Below are positions 15,649-25,552 of a stretch of DNA of 64,000 nucleotides, one piece after another. The notes beneath the pieces were generated by a model. The model made no database searches. It worked only from the letters and a program-made list of their open reading frames with translations, and had not been told where the DNA came from. The stretch spans positions 1 through 64,000 of the forward strand of contig JAHHGR010000014.1 of the NCBI GenBank assembly GCA_019359725.1. The letters run 5' to 3'. The stretch comes from Aphanocapsa lilacina HA4352-LM1. GTDB lineage: Bacteria > Cyanobacteriota > Cyanobacteriia > Gloeobacterales > Gloeobacteraceae. The translations under genes and the position numbers were made by a program. The number at the start of each line of letters is the position of its first letter. The first letter of the stretch is position 1.

Positions 15649-18108
15649 CTATTCGCGTTCCTGCGACCCAATAGGCTCGCCGGGAGGAATGGCCGGGCGG
15701 TCCTCCGGTTTGCGCGGCTGGTAGTCGCGCTTGAGGTAACCGGCAAGTTGCGCGCGCTGGTAGCCGCGGTGGGCGCGGGTGGGTTCGTCCGTTCCGGGGT
15801 TGCGGCCCAGCCAGTTCACAAGATTTTGCAGGTGCCGGTGGACTGCCGAGCGCACCGCAAGCGGGTTGTTCGCGTGGGCGGCCAGATCCAGCAGAGCGCC
15901 GATCCAGGCGTCCTGGGCAACGCGCTGCAGCGCCGCGTCGTAGGGGTCGGTGGCGCCGGGAGATTGCCAGATGCGGGCGGTAACCGCGCCCAGCACCTCG
16001 GCCAGATCCGGCAGGCTCGCATCGAAATCTTTCTGGTAGGCAAGGCGGGCGGCGCGCTCCGGTTCGCACAGCAGCGCGAAGGTGTGGCGTGTCACCGCTT
16101 CTGCCGGAGCGTAAGGATCGAAAAGGGCGCCGGTGTGGCCGGAGAATAATTCGCGCGTGCGCTCGTAATCGGGCGGACGCGGGGCAATCAGGGCGCGGGC
16201 GGCGGGGGGCACCCGCAACTCGGCAGGGCTTACCGCCGCAAGCAACAGCTCCAGCCCGGCCCGCTGGCTGGAGGCGGGAACGGTTTTTGGCGGCGGCTGG
16301 CCGTCGCCGCGCAGGGCGTAGCCGTATTCGGCGCCCCCCAGCAGCTTGCTTGCCGCCGTGAGCGCGTAGCGATGGCCAAGATAGAGCGGCACCAGCACCT
16401 CTTCGAGGGTGGCCAGTGGCATCCCGGTGCGGATATTGCCCTCGCCGAAGCGGGCGAGCCCGGCCCGCCGCGCCGCCATCTCGGTCCGCAGACCGACCAG
16501 CGGGTCTTTGCCGTTGTCCCAGAGGTTGGCAAGCGGCTGGGCGGAGGCGATTGGCCGCGCGTCCGGGTCGGCCAGGTATTTCAGGCCCCGGGCGCGGGCC
16601 TCGGCGAGGATCGCCTCGCGGCCCGCGCGCGCGTCCGCTCCGGGGGCGAACTGCGTGTAGCCGAAGCGGATGGCGGTTTTGTCCCACGCGCCGATGCCGG
16701 TGGCGTAGGCTTCCTCCAGACGGGGCAAGCCGTCGGTTCCAAGCGGGGTCCAGGGGGCCGGATAGTCCATCACCGAGGCGCGGCCGGTGTTGGAGGCGGC
16801 AAAGTTGTGCAACAAACCCAGGGTATGGCCGACCTCGTGGGCAGAGAGCTGCCGCAGGCGCGCGAGCGACATCGCCAGCATCGGGTCGGCGCTTTCGCCG
16901 GCCGGGCCGTCGGGGTTTTTGGTGTAAGGTGCGAGCCGGCCTTCGGCAATCAAGTAGTCCTGGCGGACCCGCAGAGAACCGAGGGTGACATGACCTTTGA
17001 TGATTTCGCCGGTGCGCGGATCGGCCACCGAAGCGCCGTAGCTCCAGCCGCGGGTGGCCCGGTGCACCCACTGGATGACGTTGTAGCGCACATCGAGGGG
17101 GTCCGCACCCTCCGGCAGCATCTCGACGCGAAAGGCATGCTTAAATCCCGCCGCCTCAAAGGCCGCCTCCCACCAGCGCGCCCCCTCGAGCAACGCCGTG
17201 CGCACCGGCTCGGGTGTGCCGGGATCTAGGTAATAGACAATCGGTTTTACCGGTTCACTCAGCGCAGCGGCGGGATCTTTTTTCACCAAGCGGTGGCGAA
17301 GAATAAATCGCCTGGCGATCGGTTCGCCAATCGGAGCTGCGTAATCGGCCCAGCCGGTGGTGAGATAGCTCGATCGCGGATCGGCTGGAACGGGTTCGAA
17401 TCCCGCATTGGGCAGGCGCACGAATGAATGGCGGACCCGCAGGGAGATCGCCTGCGGGTCCGCGGCCACATCCAGCACGAAGTTGCCGGGATCCTCGCCG
17501 GTAAAGGTGAGCCTGGCCTCCATCTCGGTGTTGTCGGCAAAGGCTTTGGTGCGCTCCAGATGGGGCGCGCTGCGGCTCGGGTCGAGCTTGAAAGCGCCCT
17601 GGCGGGTGCGTTTGAGCCGCTCGACGACGCCGTGAGCGTCGCGCACGACAAAATCGGTCGCATCGACGAGCAGCCGCCCGCCCGATTCGGCCGCGACCGT
17701 AAAACCCCAGAGCACGCTCTCGGCGAACGCTTCGCGTACCGCCCGGCGTTCGGCCGGGTTGGCGCTTGTGGCGCGAAAGCGCGGGTTGGGCATCACCAAA
17801 AGCACCTTCGGCCCGACCCGCTCGAAGCGGACGACGCGCTCGCTGCCCAACTGCCCACGATCGAGGCCGACGTCGTTGGAGCCAAGACCCGCCGGCAGCG
17901 AGACCACGTAGAGAAATTCTTCATCGAGGCGCGGGATCTCCAGCCAGATTCTGCCCTCCCCGCCGTCCCAGTAGAGCGGAAAGAAGCCGTCGCGCCGGTC
18001 GAATCCGGCGGTCTTCGTCTCGATCGGGGGTGGGGCGGCGGCGACATCGCCCAGGAATACCCCGAGCCCGAGCAAGACAACAGCAAAGATCCGGTGTAGC
18101 GGGGACAA
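15649..18108 (-). CDS. Secreted zinc metalloprotease of metzincin type (DUF5117/DUF4953-like)
   Basis: An 819-residue exported protein beginning with a signal peptide (RIFAVVLLGLGVFLGDVAAA). The N-terminal third resembles DUF5117/5118 regions (FPLYWDGGEGRIWLEIPRL). The protease core has the extended zinc motif SAHEVGHTLGLLHNFAAS near residue 423 (HExxHxxGxxH) followed by a Met-turn-like SVMDYP, the metzincin arrangement. A long helical C-terminal region follows. The start is a TTG at 18108. It is probably periplasmic or extracellular; the substrate is unknown. It lies 62 bases downstream of the beta-lactamase gene on the same strand, so the two could be co-transcribed. Confidence 0.85.
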   Translation of the reverse strand: MSPLHRIFAVVLLGLGVFLGDVAAAPPPIETKTAGFDRRDGFFPLYWDGGEGRIWLEIPRLDEEFLYVVSLPAGLGSNDVGLDRGQLGSERVVRFERVGPKVLLVMPNPRFRATSANPAERRAVREAFAESVLWGFTVAAESGGRLLVDATDFVVRDAHGVVERLKRTRQGAFKLDPSRSAPHLERTKAFADNTEMEARLTFTGEDPGNFVLDVAADPQAISLRVRHSFVRLPNAGFEPVPADPRSSYLTTGWADYAAPIGEPIARRFILRHRLVKKDPAAALSEPVKPIVYYLDPGTPEPVRTALLEGARWWEAAFEAAGFKHAFRVEMLPEGADPLDVRYNVIQWVHRATRGWSYGASVADPRTGEIIKGHVTLGSLRVRQDYLIAEGRLAPYTKNPDGPAGESADPMLAMSLARLRQLSAHEVGHTLGLLHNFAASNTGRASVMDYPAPWTPLGTDGLPRLEEAYATGIGAWDKTAIRFGYTQFAPGADARAGREAILAEARARGLKYLADPDARPIASAQPLANLWDNGKDPLVGLRTEMAARRAGLARFGEGNIRTGMPLATLEEVLVPLYLGHRYALTAASKLLGGAEYGYALRGDGQPPPKTVPASSQRAGLELLLAAVSPAELRVPPAARALIAPRPPDYERTRELFSGHTGALFDPYAPAEAVTRHTFALLCEPERAARLAYQKDFDASLPDLAEVLGAVTARIWQSPGATDPYDAALQRVAQDAWIGALLDLAAHANNPLAVRSAVHRHLQNLVNWLGRNPGTDEPTRAHRGYQRAQLAGYLKRDYQPRKPEDRPAIPPGEPIGSQERE

Positions 18109-18170
18109 TTTCGGGCCTCGCGTTGCAAAACATTTTTTACGCTACCACTCCGGCCCCGCGGGATCGTGCC

Positions 18171-19235
18171 CTAGCGAACAGCCGCGCCCGGCCCCGCAAA
18201 ATAATCGAACCCGGCGCGGGCGATCTCGGCGATGAGCCGCTCGCGCTCGGCGGGCGGTTGCCCAGGCGCCTGGACAAAGACGGCCACGGCCAGATGACCG
18301 GCCTTGCCCGGCAGGGTAACGATCCCGGCGTCGTTGTAGCCGCCTGGATTGGTGCCGGTTTTGTGGGCGACGGTGGTTCCTGAGGGCAGGTTGCCGGGAA
18401 TGCGCTTCGCACCGGTGGCGCAGCGCTCCATGATCCCAAGCAACAGCCGGTTGGACTCTGGCTTGAGGATGTCGCCGCGCTGCAGACGCACCAGCAGGCG
18501 GCCAACCGCCTCCGGCGTGGCTGTGTCGCGCGGATCGCTCTGGAATTGCCGCTGCGCTTCCTCCCGGGCGGCGGGAGAGACCGCCGCAAGCAAACGTTCG
18601 AAGCGCTCCAGCGTCAGGTCCGAGGCGGCCGGCAATTGCCGCACCCCGCCGCCGTCTGCCAGTAGTTCCAGTTCCGGGCGATCGACGCGCAGACCGGTGA
18701 TCTTTAGCGTTTGCAGCCGCCTTGTCACCGCTTCACCGCCCCCGGCCAGGCTTAGCAGCAGATCGCTTGCGGAGTTGTCGCTGTAGATCATCATTAGTTC
18801 GATCAATTCGCGCACGCTCAGCACCGAACCGACCGCATCCCGGCGCTCGGCGAGCGGACTGTTCGGACGCAGGTCGCTCGCCTTGACGGTCAGTTTGCGT
18901 TCGAGGTTCAACTCGCCGCCATCGACCCTATCGAGAACGGCGATGGCGATTGGAAGTTTGTAGACGCTCGCCATCGAAAAGCGCTCGGCTCCCTTGAGGG
19001 TGACCGTCCGCCCCGATTCGACGTGCACGATGGCAGCACCGACCCGACCGCCCAACCGCTCCGCCAAGCGGGTCACCTGCCTGCCCAACGGCTCCAATAC
19101 CAGGTCGCCGGCGGGCGGCGCATCGACAGCGCCAGGAACCGCCCAAGCCACGGGTACTCCGTAGACCAAACTACCCAGCCATAGACCGACCGTGCCCAAT
19201 CCTTGCAGAAGGGGCCGGACGAGGGGTGTGCGCAT
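18171..19235 (-). CDS. Class A beta-lactamase-like serine hydrolase
   Basis: A 354-residue exported protein. The N-terminal segment (LLQGLGTVGLWLGSLVYGV ... AWA) is a signal peptide. The penicillin-binding/beta-lactamase motifs are all present: SxxK as S90-V-Y-K93 (FSMASVYKLP), SDN in IYSDNSA, a PEL segment in the omega-loop area, and KTG in HKTGTNPGG. That order fits class A beta-lactamases, which hydrolyse beta-lactam rings in the periplasm. Whether it confers resistance or acts in wall metabolism cannot be told. The omega-loop Glu is assigned by eye only. It is upstream of the metzincin gene on the same strand. Confidence 0.87.
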   Translation of the reverse strand: MRTPLVRPLLQGLGTVGLWLGSLVYGVPVAWAVPGAVDAPPAGDLVLEPLGRQVTRLAERLGGRVGAAIVHVESGRTVTLKGAERFSMASVYKLPIAIAVLDRVDGGELNLERKLTVKASDLRPNSPLAERRDAVGSVLSVRELIELMMIYSDNSASDLLLSLAGGGEAVTRRLQTLKITGLRVDRPELELLADGGGVRQLPAASDLTLERFERLLAAVSPAAREEAQRQFQSDPRDTATPEAVGRLLVRLQRGDILKPESNRLLLGIMERCATGAKRIPGNLPSGTTVAHKTGTNPGGYNDAGIVTLPGKAGHLAVAVFVQAPGQPPAERERLIAEIARAGFDYFAGPGAAVR

Positions 19236-19468
19236 ACAGCGCTCCTTGAAATCTCCGGTTCGGATCGTAAAAGAACACCGGTGCTACTGCCTGAAATTCC
19301 CTTTGCAGAAGGGTTCTCTTCCTTGTAATTGGGGAATTATGGACGCTTTTTGTGTCCGTCTGCGCTCCTGGCTTTGCCGTCCTATCGAAGGAAAATCCCG
19401 CCCGTATCTTTCGCGAGTGCCGCTCTGACTCGATCCCACTGCGACTCGATGGTGTTTGCGGCTAGCCT

Positions 19469-19894
19469 GTGAACGGCAAACCATCGTTACAAGAAGCCTT
19501 GAACCGTTACAAGCTCCCTCTGCGAGTACTGATGAGCGCGTTTGTGATTGTCGCAGGCACGCTGCACTTTCTCAGCCCGGCACCGTTTATCAAAATCGTG
19601 CCCGACTATCTGCCTGCCCCCGCATTGCTCGTCTACGTGAGCGGTTTTTTTGAGATCTTGGGCGGCATCGGTTTGCTGATTCCGCCTTTGCGTCGAGCGG
19701 CTGCCTGGGGACTGGTCGCTCTGTTCATCGCCGTTTTTCCCGCCAATGTCAACATGGCCGTCAACGACATCGTCCTGCAGGGGATCCCTCACATTCCACT
19801 GCTGTACTGGCTGAGGCTACCTTTACAGGCGGTACTGATCGCCTGGGCCTGGTGGCTCAGCCGTCCCGAAGCCGATCCTGGGGCAATCACTTGA
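19469..19894 (+). CDS. DoxX-like membrane protein
   Basis: A 141-residue integral membrane protein with four predicted hydrophobic helices: LRVLMSAFVIVAGTLHFLS, LLVYVSGFFEILGGIGLLI, AAAWGLVALFIAVFPANV and LQAVLIAWAWWL. The G-F-x-E-I-x-G-G-I-G-L-L-I motif and P-A-N-x-x-M are typical of the DoxX/DoxD family. Roles in this family are poorly defined and include redox-linked membrane complexes. Translation starts at GTG 19469. It converges with the SDR gene at 20014 and is not obviously in an operon. Confidence 0.8.
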   Translation: MNGKPSLQEALNRYKLPLRVLMSAFVIVAGTLHFLSPAPFIKIVPDYLPAPALLVYVSGFFEILGGIGLLIPPLRRAAAWGLVALFIAVFPANVNMAVNDIVLQGIPHIPLLYWLRLPLQAVLIAWAWWLSRPEADPGAIT

Positions 19895-20013
19895 GCAGGT
19901 GTCGAGTGTCAGCTACACTTGGGCAGCCTTGAAGCGCTTATCACGCGTAAAAACGGTCGGCTGCTCAAAACCCGGGCGGGCAACGGTTTTCAACCCGGCG
20001 CCTGCCCCAAGGC

Positions 20014-20748
20014 TCAATGCGGGCTCGCGGTCGGACGCACGACGATTTCGCCGACATCGACGTCGCCGGGTTGCTCGATGGCGTAAGCGATGGCCCGCGC
20101 GACCGCCTCCGCCGGGATCGCGATCTGGCGGTACGTCTTCATCGCGTCGCGCCCGGCCGCGTCCGAGATGCTTTCGGCTAGCTCCGATTCGGTGACGCCC
20201 GGCGAGATGACTGTCACGCGGATCTTGTCGGTTTCCTGCCGCAGGCCGTCGGAAATTGCCCAGACGGCATACTTTGTCGCGCAGTAGACGGCAGCGGTGG
20301 GGGAAACCGCGTGCGCCCCGATGGAGGCGATGTTGATGATTTGACCGGAGCCCTGCGCCTCCATGCCGGGCAGAACGGCGGCGATGCCGTGCAGAACGCC
20401 GCGGATGTTCACGTCGATCATCCGGTCCCACTCCTCGACTTTGAGCGCGGCGAGCGGCGAGAGCGGCATCACACCGGCGTTGTTGATGAGCACATCGACC
20501 CGGCCGAATTCGGCCCTGGCAAAATCGACGAGGGCCTGGGTGTCCGCGCGGCTCGTCACGTCCACCGCGCGCAAACGGGCGGAGCCGCCTTTGTCCGCGA
20601 TGCCCGCGACCAGCTTTTCGAGCCGCTCGACGCGACGCGCACCGGCGACGACATGGGCGCCGCCCTCGGCGAGCAGGCGGGCTGTGGCTTCACCGATCCC
20701 GCTGGAAGCGCCGGTAATCACCACAACTTTTCCTTTGATCTTTGCCAT
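20014..20748 (-). CDS. Short-chain dehydrogenase, divergent from an AraC regulator
   Basis: A 244-residue classical SDR with cofactor motif TGASSGIG, NNAG, catalytic Ser in NIASIGAHA and Tyr-Lys in YCATK. It most resembles the NADP-dependent oxidoreductases of the YdfG-like group that act on small carbonyl or hydroxy compounds. I chose ATG 20748 (MAKIKGKVVVITGASSG) because the longer frame extends through the promoter region into the regulator gene. It is divergent from the AraC-type gene starting at 20901, which suggests local control. Confidence 0.88.
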   Translation of the reverse strand: MAKIKGKVVVITGASSGIGEATARLLAEGGAHVVAGARRVERLEKLVAGIADKGGSARLRAVDVTSRADTQALVDFARAEFGRVDVLINNAGVMPLSPLAALKVEEWDRMIDVNIRGVLHGIAAVLPGMEAQGSGQIINIASIGAHAVSPTAAVYCATKYAVWAISDGLRQETDKIRVTVISPGVTESELAESISDAAGRDAMKTYRQIAIPAEAVARAIAYAIEQPGDVDVGEIVVRPTASPH

Positions 20749-20900
20749 CGGATTTCTTCTCGGTTTGGCGGGGCCATTCGCACCGGCCATGGCAGCAAGA
20801 TATCCTCCAGAGTCCGTCGGACGGTAGACCAGAACTCGTCCGTTCTTGCACAATCCTCCGAAAGATTTCGGTCGGGGCGGTTTAGAAGAAGAGACGGAGC

Positions 20901-21866
20901 GTGTGTTACGACTTGGGCATCTTGGCCAAAACATCGGCAATGCAGGACGATAAGCTTGTCACATCGGCGCTCGAACTTGCCCGTCTGCTCGAACGGTGCA
21001 CCGGGACCGATGGCGTTCACGCCACGGCCATTCCCCGCGTGGTTGTGGTACGTTCGTCGCAGCCGATCGAGCAAATCCATACGATCCAACAGCCCGCCGT
21101 ATGCTTTGTCGCCCAGGGGCGCAAGCGCGTCATGGCCGGGCGAACGGTCCACCTTTACGACCGCGCCGAATACCTTGTCGCATCGGTCGCTGTGCCGATC
21201 GTGGGTCAGATCCTCGAAGCCAGTCCGGGCACGCCCTACCTCTGTTTGCGCCTCGATCTCGATCCGGGTGTGCTCGGCGCGCTGATGCTGGAAGCCAAGG
21301 CGGCCGGCGGCGAGGGCGACCCCCCGCAACCGGCCCTCTCGATCAGCGCCGTCACGCCCGATCTGTTGGACGCCTGCGTCCGCCTGGTGCGACTGCTCGC
21401 GGCGCCGCGCGACATTCCAGTTCTGGCGCCGCTTGCCGAGCGCGAGATACTCTACCGCCTGCTGCTGGGCGAGCAGGGCTCGAAGCTGCGGCAGATCGCC
21501 AGCGCCGAGGGCAAGCTGCAGCAGGTCAACCGCGCCATCGTCTGGATCAAGCGCCACTTTCGCGAGCCATTCCGTGTCGATACCGTCGCCGCCGAGGCGG
21601 GCATGAGCCCTTCGACCTTCCACGAGCATTTCAGGGCCGTCACCTCCATGAGTCCGCTGCAGTACCAAAAGCAACTGCGTCTGCAGGAGGCGCGCAAGCT
21701 GATCTTGTCGCAGTCGCTCGCTGCGGCCGAGGCCGGTCATCTGGTCGGCTACGAGAGCCCGTCCCAGTTCAGCCGGGAGTACAAGCGCACCTTCGGCGCC
21801 CCGCCGGCCCGAGACATCGCGCGCCTCAAAGAAATGCCCGCCTGGCAACGCGGTTTTCCCACCTGA
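20901..21866 (+). CDS. AraC family transcriptional regulator
   Basis: A 321-residue regulator. Residues ~20-190 form an AraC N-terminal ligand-binding domain (QPAVCFVAQGRKRV ... LYDRAEYLVASVAVPI). The C-terminal ~100 residues carry two helix-turn-helix units typical of AraC/XylS (FRVDTVAAEAGMSPSTFHEH and VGYESPSQFSREYKR). It likely binds the 152-base divergent interval and controls the neighbouring SDR gene, a very common pairing. The effector is unknown. The start may be GTG 20901 or ATG 20940; the latter lies close to the first conserved residues. Its stop is 8 bases from the convergent selO stop. Confidence 0.9.
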   Translation: MCYDLGILAKTSAMQDDKLVTSALELARLLERCTGTDGVHATAIPRVVVVRSSQPIEQIHTIQQPAVCFVAQGRKRVMAGRTVHLYDRAEYLVASVAVPIVGQILEASPGTPYLCLRLDLDPGVLGALMLEAKAAGGEGDPPQPALSISAVTPDLLDACVRLVRLLAAPRDIPVLAPLAEREILYRLLLGEQGSKLRQIASAEGKLQQVNRAIVWIKRHFREPFRVDTVAAEAGMSPSTFHEHFRAVTSMSPLQYQKQLRLQEARKLILSQSLAAAEAGHLVGYESPSQFSREYKRTFGAPPARDIARLKEMPAWQRGFPT

Positions 21867-21874
21867 CACCTGCT

Positions 21875-23362
21875 CTAGCTAGCGCTGTTGGGTCGGCGCA
21901 AACGGCCGATCAAATCGTGGAACAGCTGCCAGTCGTCGTCTTGATCGATGGCGGCCCAAACCGCCTCGATGGCCGGACGCAGCAGCACTGTGAAGGGGTT
22001 GTGGCGGTGCAGCCTTTCGCCGACGCGCTCCGACTCCGCTTCGGGCAGGCTGGCGAGGGCGCGGAAGTAGGCGTCGCGCCACGGCTCGAAGGCTTCCTGC
22101 GCCCCGGCCGCCGGGGCGACAATCGCCCCTTGATCTTCGCGCCAGCGGCGCTCGAACGCGGCGGCAAGCGCCCGGAAAAAGTCGTGGTAGCCCGCCTGGG
22201 CCGCCTCCAGGTAGAGCAACGTCGCGTTGAGCAGGGACGCCCCCAGACCCGGATCGAGCGCTCCGAAGCCCAGCTTGGCGAGCATCCGGGCCGTGTAGTG
22301 GCCGGTGTAGTGCGCGTCGAAGACGGCCAGACCCGCCTCCAGATCCGAGGCCGGAACCACCATCGCCAAAGGGATCTGCAGCGCCTCCAGATTGAGCCGG
22401 CAGATAAGCGGCTGGTTGCCGTAGCTGTAGCGGCCGTAGTGGTCGAAGTAGGCGGCGGTAAAGCCCGGATCGAACGTGTCGATAAAGGCGTAGGGGCCGT
22501 AGTCGAAGCTCTCGGCGCAAATCGACATGTTGTCGGTGTTGAGCACGGCGTGGGTAAAGCCCACCGCCATCCACTGGGCGGCCAACTCCGCCGTCCGTCC
22601 CACCAGTTCGCGGTAGAAAAGGGCGTAGCGCTCGGGTTCGGCTGCGTAGTGCGGGTAATAGTAAGCGATCACATAGTCGAGCAACTTCTGGGTCAAGTCC
22701 TTACGCTTCAAGTAGTGGAGCCGCTCAAAGGTGCCGAAGCGAATGTGGGAGCGGCTCGTACGCACCAGCACCGCAGAGCGCGTGGGCGAAGGTTCGTCGC
22801 CGCGCCAGAGCGCCTCGCCCGTTTCGATCAGACTCAGGCTGCGGGAAGTGCGCACCCCCAGGTGGTGCAGCGCCTCGGAGGCCAGCACCTCGCGCAGACC
22901 GCCTTTGAGGGTGAGCCGCCCGTCGCCGCCGCGCGAATAAGGCGTGGTGCCCGAACCCTTGGTGCCAAGGTCGTACAGTTCGCCGTCCAGGCCACGCACC
23001 TGTCCGTACAGAAAGCCGCGCCCATCGCCCAGGTGGGGGTTGTACTCGCCGAACTGGTAGCCGTGGTAGCGCATTGCCAGAAACGGCCCGCGGCCCTCGA
23101 AGCGGCCGAACGCTTCGATAAAGTGCTCGTCGCCGACGGTGGCCGGATCGAGGCCCAACAGCCGCAAAACCCCGTCGCCCCGAAAGCGCAGCCGGTGCTC
23201 GGGAAAAGGGGCGGCGGCCACCAAGTCGTAATAGTCGTTCCCGAGCGCGCTAAAGGCCGGCTCGTAATCTAGTTGCAACAGCGGATTGTGGGCGCTTGCA
23301 TCGGTATCCAAAGCGCACTCCAAATCGGGTTCACCATCTAGCCTAAGCACTTTGGCCTGCAC
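21875..23362 (-). CDS. selO: Protein adenylyltransferase SelO (YdiU family)
   Basis: A 495-residue pseudokinase-fold enzyme of the SelO/YdiU family, which transfers AMP to Ser, Thr or Tyr of target proteins, often in redox control. Conserved pieces are [18 protein letters not shown], then [37 protein letters not shown], and the metal-binding segment [20 protein letters not shown]. The family's C-terminal selenocysteine/cysteine is not obvious in the short tail ([15 protein letters not shown]). Translation starts at GTG 23362. It is divergent from the ABC-F gene, 55 bases away. Confidence 0.92.
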   Translation of the reverse strand: MQAKVLRLDGEPDLECALDTDASAHNPLLQLDYEPAFSALGNDYYDLVAAAPFPEHRLRFRGDGVLRLLGLDPATVGDEHFIEAFGRFEGRGPFLAMRYHGYQFGEYNPHLGDGRGFLYGQVRGLDGELYDLGTKGSGTTPYSRGGDGRLTLKGGLREVLASEALHHLGVRTSRSLSLIETGEALWRGDEPSPTRSAVLVRTSRSHIRFGTFERLHYLKRKDLTQKLLDYVIAYYYPHYAAEPERYALFYRELVGRTAELAAQWMAVGFTHAVLNTDNMSICAESFDYGPYAFIDTFDPGFTAAYFDHYGRYSYGNQPLICRLNLEALQIPLAMVVPASDLEAGLAVFDAHYTGHYTARMLAKLGFGALDPGLGASLLNATLLYLEAAQAGYHDFFRALAAAFERRWREDQGAIVAPAAGAQEAFEPWRDAYFRALASLPEAESERVGERLHRHNPFTVLLRPAIEAVWAAIDQDDDWQLFHDLIGRLRRPNSAS

Positions 23363-23417
23363 CGACTGTGCCCACAGGAGTGGTTAGCATGGGGCGGAGA
23401 CCCGCTATCGACCGACC

Positions 23418-25337
23418 ATGGGCTTGATTTCGCTGCAATCAGTACGCAAGAGCCTTGGCCTAAAGGTACTCCTGGAGGGTGCCACCTTCAGCCTGGAGAC
23501 CGGGGACAAGGTGGGGCTCATCGGCACCAACGGCTCGGGCAAATCGACGTTGCTCAAGATCCTGGCCAGGCTCGAAGCGGTCGATGCGGGCCAGATCCAG
23601 ACAGGCCACGGGGCACGGGTGGTCTATTTGCCCCAGCAGCCGGAACTGGATCCCGAGCGCACAGTCATCGAGCAGGTGTTCGCCGACAGCGGCGAGCGGA
23701 TGGACCTGGTACGCGAGTACGAGCAGTTGGTGGCCAAACTTACGCACCACCCGGACGACCCGGCGCTGAATGCCCGCCTGGCCGCCCTGATGCAGCGCAT
23801 GGAGACCGGCGGAGCCTGGGAACTGGAGACCCAGGCGAAGATCGTCCTCACCAAGCTCGGCATCGCCGATTTTGAGGCCAGAGTCGGCACGCTCTCCGGG
23901 GGCTACCGTCGGCGCATTGCTCTCGCCACCGCGCTACTTGCCGAACCGGACGTGCTGTTGCTGGACGAACCTACCAACCATCTCGACGCGCTCTCGGTGG
24001 AATGGCTGCAAAGCTACCTGGGCCGCTTTCGCGGCGCCCTGGTACTGGTCACCCACGACCGTTACTTTCTCGACAAAGTCACCGGCCGCATTCTGGAATT
24101 GGACCGGGGTGCACTGACCACCTACAGCGGCAACTACGCCTACTATCTGGAGAAAAAGGCACTCGCCGAGGATGCCGAAGCAAGCAGCCAGCGCAAACAC
24201 CGGGGGGTGTTGCGCCGCGAACTCGAATGGCTCAAGCGCGGACCCAAGGCCCGCTCCACCAAGCAAAAAGCCCGCATCGAGCGCGCGCGCGCCCTGCAGG
24301 AGCAGCCATTTCGCCAGGCCAAGGGCAAAGTCGAAATCGCCACCCCCGGCCGCCGCCTCGGCAGCAAAGTGATCGAACTGGAAAACGTCAGCAAGGCCCA
24401 TAACGGCCGGACGCTCATCGACCGCTTCAGCTACAAATTCACCCCGGAGGATCGTATCGGCATCATCGGCGGCAACGGTGCCGGCAAATCGACCCTGATG
24501 GACATCATCACCGGCCGCCAGAGTGCAGATGCGGGCACCGTCGAGATCGGTTCCACCGTCCACATCGGCTACTTCGACCAGCACTCGGAAGCATTGCTTG
24601 CCGCCATGGACGACAACCAGCGGGTGATCGACTACATCAAGGCGGTGGGCGAACTGGTCAAGCTGGAGGGCGGCGCGGTGATCACCGCCTCGCAGATGTT
24701 GGAGCGCTTTCTTTTTGCGCCCAACCAGCAGTACGTGCCGCTGGAGCAGCTCTCGGGCGGTGAGAAGCGCCGGTTGTTTCTGCTGCGCGAGTTGATGGCC
24801 GCCCCCAACGTGCTGATCCTCGACGAGCCGACCAACGATCTGGACGTGCCCACCCTGGCGGTGCTCGAAGAGTACCTCGAGGATTTTAACGGCTGTGTCA
24901 TCGCCGTCTCCCACGACCGCTACTTTTTGGATCGGGTGGTGGACACGATTTTTGCCTTCGAGGAGAACGGACTCATCCGCCAGTACCCCGGCAATTACAG
25001 CATCTACCTGGAGCACAAAAAAGCCGAAGAAGACACCCAGGCTGCAACGGCAAAATTCGCCAAACCCGCTCCAGCGGCCAAACCCAAATCGAGCGAAATA
25101 CCATCCCCCGACCGGCCGCGCAAGCTTTCATCCAAAGAAAAGCGCGAGCTGCAGACCCTGGAAGCCAAAATCGCCCAGATGGAGGATGAGCGTACCCAAC
25201 TGGAACAGAGCCTGGGCAGCGCTGATCCCGGTGATTTCACCCAGGCCAACGCCGTCTACGAGCGCATGGGTGAATTGACCCGCCACCTCGACGAAGCGAC
25301 CGAGCGGTGGATGTCCCTCGCCGAACTCGACTCCTAA
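23418..25337 (+). CDS. uup: ABC-F ATPase, Uup-like
   Basis: A 639-residue soluble protein with two ABC ATPase domains and no membrane segments. The first domain shows Walker A GTNGSGKST, signature TLSGGYRRR and Walker B LLLDEPTNHLD; the second shows GGNGAGKST, LSGGEKRRLF and LILDEPTNDLD. A linker rich in Lys and Arg joins them. The C-terminal ~100 residues form a charged coiled coil (LSSKEKRELQTLEAKIAQME), as in Uup, which binds DNA or ribosomes. ABC-F proteins act on the ribosomal E-site or in DNA stability rather than transport. It is the only gene in its transcript as far as I can see. Confidence 0.92.
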   Translation: MGLISLQSVRKSLGLKVLLEGATFSLETGDKVGLIGTNGSGKSTLLKILARLEAVDAGQIQTGHGARVVYLPQQPELDPERTVIEQVFADSGERMDLVREYEQLVAKLTHHPDDPALNARLAALMQRMETGGAWELETQAKIVLTKLGIADFEARVGTLSGGYRRRIALATALLAEPDVLLLDEPTNHLDALSVEWLQSYLGRFRGALVLVTHDRYFLDKVTGRILELDRGALTTYSGNYAYYLEKKALAEDAEASSQRKHRGVLRRELEWLKRGPKARSTKQKARIERARALQEQPFRQAKGKVEIATPGRRLGSKVIELENVSKAHNGRTLIDRFSYKFTPEDRIGIIGGNGAGKSTLMDIITGRQSADAGTVEIGSTVHIGYFDQHSEALLAAMDDNQRVIDYIKAVGELVKLEGGAVITASQMLERFLFAPNQQYVPLEQLSGGEKRRLFLLRELMAAPNVLILDEPTNDLDVPTLAVLEEYLEDFNGCVIAVSHDRYFLDRVVDTIFAFEENGLIRQYPGNYSIYLEHKKAEEDTQAATAKFAKPAPAAKPKSSEIPSPDRPRKLSSKEKRELQTLEAKIAQMEDERTQLEQSLGSADPGDFTQANAVYERMGELTRHLDEATERWMSLAELDS

Positions 25338-25459
25338 AAGACCGCGCTATTTTCGAGCGTCAAAGATACGAGGGACGGCCGACTTTCAAAACTGCGTCGG
25401 GACGATCGGGGCGACCGGATTCAGAATTTACGACGACACTGCATAGTCCGAACAAAATA
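25338..25459. other. Intergenic DNA left of the MITE-like elements
   Basis: No gene recognised. It ends in the TA that flanks the first inverted-repeat element. Confidence 0.4.
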
Positions 25460-25552
25460 TCCCTGATCTGTCAGACATGGATGAAACGTTAATGTCTCGT
25501 GGGCTGAAACGCCCTGCCTTCGTTGAAAAGTCTCAGTCTGACAGATCAGGGT
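25460..25552. mobile_element. MITE-like element 1 with 16-bp terminal inverted repeats
   Basis: CCCTGATCTGTCAGAC at 25461-25476 is a perfect inverted match of GTCTGACAGATCAGGG at 25536-25551. One base outside each arm there is a TA (25458-25459 and 25553-25554), as expected for a TA target duplication. The 59-base interior holds a small GGGC/GCCC hairpin and no gene. The size, paired repeats and TA flanks fit a Tc1/IS630-type miniature element. Remnants of IS630 transposases occur at the start of the window, but their ends are not visible for comparison. Confidence 0.6.

Noticed and set aside
17390-17420. A second T-arm-like stretch (GGTTCGAATCCCGC)
   Set aside because: It lies inside the well-supported metzincin coding sequence and has no cloverleaf partners.
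20901-23272. Long plus-strand open frame covering the AraC and SelO genes
   Set aside because: It is a shadow frame produced by GC-rich codon use; the true genes on each strand have clear domain motifs.
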